Of a DNA stretch of 6,997 nucleotides, positions 1-4,253 are shown piece by piece; within the stretch, counting starts at the first letter, position 1, and the number at the start of each line of letters is the position of its first letter. The notes beneath the pieces were generated by a model. It was not told where the DNA came from and searched no databases. It saw only the letters and a program-made list of their open reading frames with translations. The stretch is from Candidatus Kerfeldbacteria bacterium RIFOXYC2_FULL_38_9 (lineage in GTDB: Bacteria; Patescibacteriota; Patescibacteriia; UBA9570; XYC2-FULL-38-9), in contig MHKJ01000029.1 in NCBI GenBank assembly GCA_001818355.1, positions 9,856 through 16,852 on the forward strand, in the 5' to 3' direction. A program made the translations under genes and the position numbers.

Positions 1-960
1 ACAAACGTCTTTTTGACTGTTGGCGGGAAAAGGAGAATTGCCATTTTGCACCACTGTCGGCGAAATTTCGTCTTTTTCACTGCCGGTGGTAAAACGCCAA
101 ACATAAGAAGCTCCCATGGCCACTTGATCATAAACTCCATCATTGGTGGTATCAGCGCTGATTACTCCATCTTTGTTGCCAACAACAGTGGCTTCGTATT
201 CGGTTTGTTTTTCCAGATCGTTTTCCGGCATTAAAGAAAAATTATCGGAAAATTCACCAGGACCAAAACCGATAACGCCCGCCACATTATCGCCAACGCA
301 AACGCTGTTTTGACAAATGCTAGAACCGCACTCTTTATTCTCATTACAGCTTTCGGTGTCAAAACGTCCGCCGTAAATTCGTAAATAAAAATTCTTAGCC
401 ACCACTGTTTCTTTATCTACGGCTTTGCTCATGCGGACAGCAATGGCGCACAAAGAAGTGTCAATAGCGTCCGCTTCCGGCACTGTAGACAAAACATAAA
501 AATCCGAACCGCTCGGAGGAAAAGATCCGCCGCCGCCTGAGGCATTACCGGAATTGCCGTTTTGATCAGTGGTTTCCGCCAATAAACTAAAAATATATAA
601 AACAATCGCCCATGAAGCAAAAATAATCACTAACCCGATTAAAGCGTTTTTTAAAATTTTCTTGGCCTTGGCGATTTTTTCATCATTACCGCCCGAAGTC
701 ATCCAGACAAAACCGCCAATTAAAATTAACACGACCGCAATTAAAGACAACAATCCCAAAAAAATGTTAATAAACAACTGCACGGTGTCTAGTAAATTTT
801 GCTTGCCTAAAGCGATTTCTTGATAATTAGTATTGATTTGCGCAAAAACGGCAGGAGCAAAAAAGAGCCCCATACCTACTAATATGATGACCCCCAGAAA
901 AAATAATAATTTTTTATTTTGACTTTTCACTTTTTTGATGATTTTTATTTGGCTAAGCAT
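1..960 (-). CDS. Exported VirB2/TrbC-like pilin module fused to Ig-like domains (partial, 3' end outside window)
   Basis: The 320 visible residues have a clear order. A basic N-terminus and hydrophobic signal segment (about 18-40) end in V-F-A/Q, a good signal peptidase I site that leaves Gln41 as the mature N-terminus. Two membrane helices follow (about 62-87 and 106-127), separated by a short charged loop starting SGGNDEKIAKAKK; this is the layout of type IV secretion pilin-like (VirB2/TrbC, T4SS_pilin) proteins. A Gly/Ser/Pro-rich linker (about 130-152) leads to a Big_5/SbsA-type Ig-like domain (about 153-293) that starts FYVLSTVPEADA and ends WRFTTG. A second domain seems to begin at about 298 (ISPTVV). 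The Ig domain holds a four-cysteine insert at 205-221. The ATG at 958-960 overlaps the end of yqeY by 16 nt; an in-frame GTG at 928-930, 14 nt after the yqeY stop, is the alternative. Neither has a Shine-Dalgarno. Family-level call is inferred from pattern; the role (surface fibre, adhesin or secretion/competence apparatus) is open. Confidence 0.72.
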   Translation of the reverse strand, partial: MLSQIKIIKKVKSQNKKLLFFLGVIILVGMGLFFAPAVFAQINTNYQEIALGKQNLLDTVQLFINIFLGLLSLIAVVLILIGGFVWMTSGGNDEKIAKAKKILKNALIGLVIIFASWAIVLYIFSLLAETTDQNGNSGNASGGGGSFPPSGSDFYVLSTVPEADAIDTSLCAIAVRMSKAVDKETVVAKNFYLRIYGGRFDTESCNENKECGSSICQNSVCVGDNVAGVIGFGPGEFSDNFSLMPENDLEKQTEYEATVVGNKDGVISADTTNDGVYDQVAMGASYVWRFTTGSEKDEISPTVVQNGNSPFPANSQKDVC

Positions 961-1388
961 TGTTGAACAATTTGCTTTACTCTGTTGCCGTCTGCCCGGC
1001 CTTGCATTTTTTTCATCACCGCGCCCATGACGGCTCCGAAATTTTCTTTACCTATTTGTAAAATTATTTCCTCTGTTGCTTTTTGAATTATTTCATCACT
1101 AATTTCCGCCGGTAAATATTCTTGAATAATTTTTGCTTCTCTTTTTTCTTTATCGGCCAAATCTTGACGCTTGGCCTGAGCAAAAACCTCGGCGGATTCC
1201 AGCCGTTTTTTCTTTTCTTTTTTTAACACCGCTAAAACCACCTCGTCTGCTAACTCGGTTTGATTGGTTTTTTCTTTGGCGGTAATCAAAAGCGAAGCCT
1301 TAAGCATGCGCAAAACCGAAAGCCTTTCCTGCTCTTTATTTTTTAAAGCGGAAATTAGATCGGCGGCAATACGTTGAACAAGAGTCAT
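945..1388 (-). CDS. yqeY: YqeY / GatB-YqeY domain protein
   Basis: This 147-residue protein has the typical length and layout of YqeY. An N-terminal helical part begins LVQRIAADLISALKNKEQ and carries a VLRMLKASL segment. A highly charged middle follows, then the family's C-terminal pattern EYLPAEISDEII, FGAVMGAVMKKMQGRADG and VKQIVQQCL. The C-terminal part resembles the tail domain of GatB, the tRNA-dependent amidotransferase subunit that binds tRNA; the exact role of free-standing YqeY is not established. It lies 24 nt behind rpsU. The rpsU-yqeY pairing is found in many bacteria, which supports both calls. The ATG start is preceded only by A/T-rich sequence without a Shine-Dalgarno. Its last 16 nt overlap the preferred start of the pilin/Ig gene, so the two are probably co-translated. 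Confidence 0.9.
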   Translation of the reverse strand: MTLVQRIAADLISALKNKEQERLSVLRMLKASLLITAKEKTNQTELADEVVLAVLKKEKKKRLESAEVFAQAKRQDLADKEKREAKIIQEYLPAEISDEIIQKATEEIILQIGKENFGAVMGAVMKKMQGRADGNRVKQIVQQCLAK

Positions 1389-1412
1389 AAAAAATAAATA
1401 ATAAAATATTAA

Positions 1413-1670
1413 CTATTTTTCTTTTTTGCGCGACTGATATGCCGGCTGAACTTTGATTTTTCCGGTTTTAACACCCAAAGCGTATTTTTCCCGCGCTTTT
1501 CTGGTTAAAGCGGCTTTTTTACGACGCGCGCCACGGTTTAATTTTTGTTTACCGCGGGCTTTTACGGATTTGAAAACAACAATGGCTTTGCGCTGAAATC
1601 TGCGCATCATCGCTTCGTTTGGTTCGCTAAAAGAACCGTCTTCTCGTTTTTTCTTTTTTACTTCTACCAC
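1413..1670 (-). CDS. rpsU: Small ribosomal subunit protein bS21
   Basis: This is an 85-residue, extremely basic protein. Residues 15-26 (SEPNEAMMRRFQ) match the bS21 signature of an acidic turn followed by a (L/M)RRF(K/Q)R helix. The rest is Lys/Arg-rich and helical with RRKKAALTRKAREKY, as in longer bS21 forms. bS21 sits on the 30S platform near the anti-Shine-Dalgarno end of 16S rRNA and takes part in initiation. The first gene of its operon, it is followed 24 nt later by yqeY, its usual neighbour. The start is GTG at 1668-1670, chosen because AGGTGA lies six nucleotides upstream. The only internal alternatives, Met21 and Met22, would remove the acidic turn before the RRF helix. The middle segment (VVFKSVKARGKQK) is poorly conserved against well-known bS21 sequences, so the name rests on the N-terminal motif, size, charge and neighbours. 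Confidence 0.78.
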   Translation of the reverse strand: MVEVKKKKREDGSFSEPNEAMMRRFQRKAIVVFKSVKARGKQKLNRGARRKKAALTRKAREKYALGVKTGKIKVQPAYQSRKKEK

Positions 1671-1676
1671 TTTAAG

Positions 1677-1682
1677 TCACCT
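1677..1682 (-). promoter_or_regulatory. Shine-Dalgarno of rpsU
   Basis: AGGTGA on the minus strand lies six nucleotides before the GTG start. It pairs with the CCUCCACU-type 3' end of bacterial 16S rRNA. It decides the rpsU start and is the only convincing Shine-Dalgarno among the eight gene starts in the window. Confidence 0.75.
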
Positions 1683-1721
1683 GCTCTTTCTAGTTTTAAT
1701 TTTTTTTAGGAATTTAGGCAA
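1677..1721 (-). other. Possible leader mini-ORF upstream of rpsU
   Basis: A 14-codon frame with a TTG start at 1719-1721 encodes (M)PKFLKKIKTRKSR, a basic peptide, and stops at the TGA that lies inside the rpsU Shine-Dalgarno. An SD-like AGGTGG (1728-1733) sits six nucleotides before the TTG, the same spacing as at the real rpsU start. Short frames arise by chance and TTG is a weak start, so this is a candidate only. If translated, its terminating ribosome would sit on the rpsU ribosome-binding site. Confidence 0.2.
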
Positions 1722-1744
1722 AATTAACCACCTAAACTACTATG

Positions 1745-1773
1745 AGCATAACATTATTGGCTTTTTCCGTCAA
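1745..1773 (-). promoter_or_regulatory. Promoter of the rpsU-yqeY-pilin operon
   Basis: On the minus strand a -35 box TTGACG (1768-1773, five of six consensus bases) and a -10 box TATGCT (1745-1750, four of six) are separated by 17 nt. A TGT directly before the -10 box gives an extended -10 element. Transcription would start near 1738. The promoter lies in the 130-nt gap between the HIT gene and rpsU, the only non-coding gap on the minus strand large enough to hold one between these genes. Confidence 0.7.
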
Positions 1774-1800
1774 ACCAAAAAACAAGCCCTAAAAACACTT

Positions 1801-2154
1801 TTAAACCACAGCCTTTACTCTTTGCCCGCCTAAAATATGCAAATGGAAATGATCTATAATTTGGCCACCGTGATCGCCGGTGTTGATAACTATTTTATAA
1901 CCGGTATCGGCAATATTTAACTTTTTGGCAATTTCCGCCGCTTTTAACATTAAACGGCCAAGCAACTCTGTGTGCGTCTGAGTAAAATCGTTCAAATTTT
2001 TTATCGGATCTTTGGGAAGCAACAAAATATGAACCGGCGCTTTGGGGTTGATATCTTTAATGGCAATCATTTCCTCATCTTCATAAACAATATCAGCGGT
2101 CGCTTCTCTGTTGATAATTTTAGTAAAAATGCTTTCCGAGGAAGAATTGTCCAT
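1801..2154 (-). CDS. hinT: HIT-family (HinT-type) purine nucleotide phosphoramidase/hydrolase
   Basis: This 117-residue protein matches bacterial HinT nearly end to end: SIFTKIINREATADIVYEDE, then DINPKAPVHILLLPK, then GYKIVINTGDHGGQ. The histidine triad is His102-Phe-His104-Leu-His106 followed by ILGG. Members of this branch hydrolyse phosphoramidates such as AMP-lysine and AMP-NH2. They also turn over aminoacyl-adenylates made by tRNA synthetases. All catalytic residues are present. The start codon lies 10 nt behind hisS, so it is probably the last gene of the lepB-hisS-HIT operon; the link to a synthetase is suggestive but not proof of shared function. No Shine-Dalgarno is visible, only A/T-rich sequence, and no clear terminator follows. 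The exact subfamily substrate cannot be told from sequence. Confidence 0.93.
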   Translation of the reverse strand: MDNSSSESIFTKIINREATADIVYEDEEMIAIKDINPKAPVHILLLPKDPIKNLNDFTQTHTELLGRLMLKAAEIAKKLNIADTGYKIVINTGDHGGQIIDHFHLHILGGQRVKAVV

Positions 2155-2164
2155 AAAATTTTTA

Positions 2165-3514
2165 TTATTTTTTCAAATATCTTTTAAGCGTGGCCATTAG
2201 TTTGGTTTGCATTACCGATTCTTGAGAGCCGTTTTCCATATCTCGCACAATAATAGTTTTATCAATCATTTCTTTCTGGCCTAAAATTAAAGTAATTTTT
2301 ACCGTGGATTTATTGGCTAAAGATAATTGATCAGCCAAACCGTTTTTACTGACGTTGGAAATAACCGGAATGCCTTCGGCTCTTAGCTCTTCCAAAAGTT
2401 GCAAAGAGTGCTTGCGAGCAGTTTCTCCGATTTGCGCTAAAAACACCTCTGGTGCTATCACCGCGCCCGGAGTAATGCCCGCCTCTTTCATGGCCAAGAC
2501 TACTCTTTCCAAACCAAAGCCCATGCCCGCGCCCGTGGTTTCTTCAGTGCCGCCCAAATCGTGAACCAAATTATGATAATGTCCGCCGCTGACCAAGCTC
2601 ATCGGATCTAATTCTTCCGCGTCTTTGCGTAAAATCAATTCAAATAAAGTGTGGGAATAATAACCAAAACTTTTCACTAAAAACGGATCAAGGTGATACA
2701 CAATATCACCGGCATCCAAATATTCCAAAGTTCTCATAAAATGATCTCGGGATTCATCGCTTAAAAAATCTACCAGTTGCGGCGCTTGTTTTAAGATTTC
2801 TTTAGTATTCACATCTTTAGAAGCTAAAATACGCAAAGGATCTTTGGTGTACAGTTCTTGGCTTAAGGCGTCAATATTTTTGCGATGCGGCCGTAAATAA
2901 TCTTTCAAAGCGTTGATGTATTCTTTACGATCTTCCGCCATGCCGATAGAATTAACTTTAACCATAACTTCTAAACCCAAATCGGTAAGCAAATGATAAG
3001 CTAAAGAAATAAGCTCAGCTTCAATGGCCGGATGAGGCGAACCGATAATTTCCCAATCAATTTGGTTAAACTGGCGATAACGGCCGGCTTGAGATGGCTC
3101 GTTGCGATAAAGCGGTCCGTTAGTCCAAAATTTTAGCGGCTGAGGCAGGTTAATCATGCCGTGTTCGATGTAAGCGCGTACTATGCCTGCTGTAAATTCC
3201 GGACGCAGAGCTAATTTTTCCTCTTGTTTGGTTTTCCAAGAAAACAACTCTTCCTTGGTGATTAAAGGACAATCTTTGCCCAAAGCTCTTACATAAAGCT
3301 GTTCTTCTTCCACCATTGGCACTTCCAAACGCTGATAGCCGTAAGCGCGAGAAGTTTGGGTGGCCATTTCTAAAATATATTCCCAATAAGTTTGTTCTTG
3401 AGCCAAAACATCTTTCATGCCTGGTAATAAAACCGGGCGGTGCTTTCTTTTGGGTAGACGTTTTTTATTATTGACTTCCGGAATATTTTTTTTCATTTTT
3501 TTAAAACTGGACAT
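2165..3514 (-). CDS. hisS: Histidyl-tRNA synthetase (class II) with divergent HisA and HisB motifs
   Basis: The 449-residue protein aligns along the whole HisRS family. After a basic extension (about 1-26) come the PGMKD start (31-35) and LRPEFTAGIVRAYIEHG (103-119). Motif 2 is GPLYRNEPSQAGRYRQFNQ (133-151). The insertion domain begins KVNSIG (186-191) and contains LYTKDPLRIL. Motif 3 is GMGFGLERVVL, and a C-terminal anticodon-binding domain ends with VRDMENGSQESV. It charges tRNA-His with histidine in the cytoplasm. Two motifs are unusual. HisA, normally LVRGLDYY, reads LVKSFGYY (279-286), placing Lys281 where the catalytic Arg259 of E. coli is expected. HisB, normally GGRYDGLV, reads GGHYHNLV (310-317). 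Because the insertion and anticodon domains and motif 2 are intact, a true HisRS is more likely than a HisZ-type regulatory subunit. It starts 3 nt after the lepB stop; Met7 is an alternative start. No Shine-Dalgarno is seen. Confidence 0.95.
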   Translation of the reverse strand: MSSFKKMKKNIPEVNNKKRLPKRKHRPVLLPGMKDVLAQEQTYWEYILEMATQTSRAYGYQRLEVPMVEEEQLYVRALGKDCPLITKEELFSWKTKQEEKLALRPEFTAGIVRAYIEHGMINLPQPLKFWTNGPLYRNEPSQAGRYRQFNQIDWEIIGSPHPAIEAELISLAYHLLTDLGLEVMVKVNSIGMAEDRKEYINALKDYLRPHRKNIDALSQELYTKDPLRILASKDVNTKEILKQAPQLVDFLSDESRDHFMRTLEYLDAGDIVYHLDPFLVKSFGYYSHTLFELILRKDAEELDPMSLVSGGHYHNLVHDLGGTEETTGAGMGFGLERVVLAMKEAGITPGAVIAPEVFLAQIGETARKHSLQLLEELRAEGIPVISNVSKNGLADQLSLANKSTVKITLILGQKEMIDKTIIVRDMENGSQESVMQTKLMATLKRYLKK

Positions 3515-3517
3515 AAA

Positions 3518-4096
3518 TTATAGATTATAGTTGATACTCGAAAATTTAACAGCCCTATTAAACGGCCAAGCGCGTAACCAAGCTTTACCAATTATTTCCT
3601 CACGCGTAATTGGTCCGATAATACGAGAATCCAAGCTGGCCGCTCGATTATCTCCAAAAACAAAATACTGATTACTGCCTAAAGTTGTTTTAATATTGCC
3701 CCAAGTTTCAACGTCGCTGGCCAAATAAGTTGACTCGTCAAGTTGTTTGCCATTGATATAAACATGACGATTTTTAACTTCCACGGTTTCTCCGGGCAGG
3801 CCAATTACTCTTTTAATGAAAAATTGAGAAAGATCCTGAGGATTGCGTAAAACCACCACTTCGCCGCGCACCGGATCATGCAAACGATAAGCCAGTTGAT
3901 TGATAATTAAATATTCGTATTGTTTAAAATTAGGCTCCATAGAGGTGCCTTTGACATAAAAAGGCTGAATTAAAAAATAACGAATGGGAATAATAATCGC
4001 CAAAGAAATAATCACCACCTTGGCCACTTCCCAAATAAAATTCAAATACTTGTTTTTAAAAAACGGCGCTGGCGCTGGTTGATTTTTTTTATCCAT
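3518..4096 (-). CDS. lepB: Signal peptidase I
   Basis: This is a 192-residue S26-family peptidase of the short single-anchor type. A Pro/Lys-rich cytoplasmic tail (1-20) precedes one membrane helix (about 24-43). The catalytic Ser52 lies in GTSMEP and the general-base Lys95 in FIKRVIGLPGE. The last box is GDNRAASLDSR (148-158), followed by GPITREEIIGKAWLRAWPF. The enzyme removes signal peptides on the outer face of the membrane; the pilin/Ig protein at the left of the window and other exported proteins would be substrates. It is the first gene of the lepB-hisS-HIT operon, with its own promoter facing that of the LCP gene. The ATG start has no Shine-Dalgarno. All catalytic residues are present and the length is normal for the Gram-positive-like branch. 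Confidence 0.95.
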   Translation of the reverse strand: MDKKNQPAPAPFFKNKYLNFIWEVAKVVIISLAIIIPIRYFLIQPFYVKGTSMEPNFKQYEYLIINQLAYRLHDPVRGEVVVLRNPQDLSQFFIKRVIGLPGETVEVKNRHVYINGKQLDESTYLASDVETWGNIKTTLGSNQYFVFGDNRAASLDSRIIGPITREEIIGKAWLRAWPFNRAVKFSSINYNL

Positions 4097-4111
4097 GTAA
4101 TCTTGTCTGTT

Positions 4112-4128
4112 TTATAAGTCTTATAAGT
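4112..4128. repeat. Tandem 8-bp direct repeat in the lepB leader
   Basis: TTATAAGT occurs at 4112-4119 and again at 4121-4128 (plus-strand reading), separated by one base, so the period is 9 bp. It falls just downstream of the inferred lepB transcription start. It may be a protein-binding site or merely A/T-rich chance; no known operator is recognised. Confidence 0.4.
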
Positions 4129-4140
4129 TAGAACTGTTTT

Positions 4141-4169
4141 AGTATAACACTAACTCCGTCAACAATCAA
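4141..4169 (-). promoter_or_regulatory. Promoter of the lepB-hisS-HIT operon
   Basis: On the minus strand a -10 box TATACT (4141-4146) is preceded by TGT, giving an extended -10. A -35 box TTGATT (4164-4169, four of six consensus bases) lies 17 nt upstream. Transcription would begin near 4134, about 37 nt before the lepB ATG. The -10 region TGTTATACT differs by one base from the rpsU promoter's TGTTATGCT. Confidence 0.65.
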
Positions 4170-4186
4170 CAGCGCTTTTTATAAAA

Positions 4187-4215
4187 TTGACCAAATGAGT
4201 TGATTTCCCTATAAT
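4187..4215 (+). promoter_or_regulatory. Promoter of the LCP-der operon
   Basis: TTGACC (4187-4192, five of six consensus bases) and a perfect TATAAT (4210-4215) are separated by exactly 17 nt. Transcription would begin near 4222, about 30 nt before the ATG of the LCP gene. Only 17 bp separate its -35 box from that of the opposing lepB promoter. Confidence 0.8.
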
Positions 4216-4253
4216 TAGCCTGCCCTTCAAAAAAATGGCAAAAACAGACAGTT

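Larger units (their letters stand above)
1671..1738 (-). promoter_or_regulatory. rpsU 5' leader with possible alternative hairpins
   Basis: About 67 nt are expected between the predicted transcription start and the rpsU GTG, longer than the leaders inferred for the two other promoters in the window. One inverted repeat pairs TTTAGG (1731-1736) with CCTAAA (1713-1718), extendable by a wobble pair at each end. A second pairs TTAATTTT (1720-1727) with AAAATTAA (1696-1703). The first stem would cover part of the SD-like AGGTGG at 1728-1733. The loops and arms overlap, so the two stems exclude each other. The region is A/T-rich, so chance pairing is possible. No known riboswitch class is recognised. 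Confidence 0.35.

Noticed and set aside
569..823. 84-codon plus-strand frame opposite the pilin helices
   Set aside because: The opposite strand gives a coherent signal peptide, two membrane helices and an Ig-like domain, so this frame is a by-product.
1759..1787. GGCTT...AAGCC inverted repeat between hinT and rpsU as a terminator
   Set aside because: The stem is only five pairs with a large loop, no U-run follows, and it overlaps the -35 box of the rpsU promoter.
3150..3386. 78-codon minus-strand frame inside hisS in another reading frame
   Set aside because: The hisS frame carries continuous family motifs here; the alternative is Arg/Ser/Gly-rich without family signal.
2165..3514. HisZ (ATP phosphoribosyltransferase regulatory subunit) instead of HisRS
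   Set aside because: Despite the altered HisA and HisB motifs, motif 2, the insertion domain and a full anticodon-binding domain are present, and no histidine biosynthesis gene is nearby.
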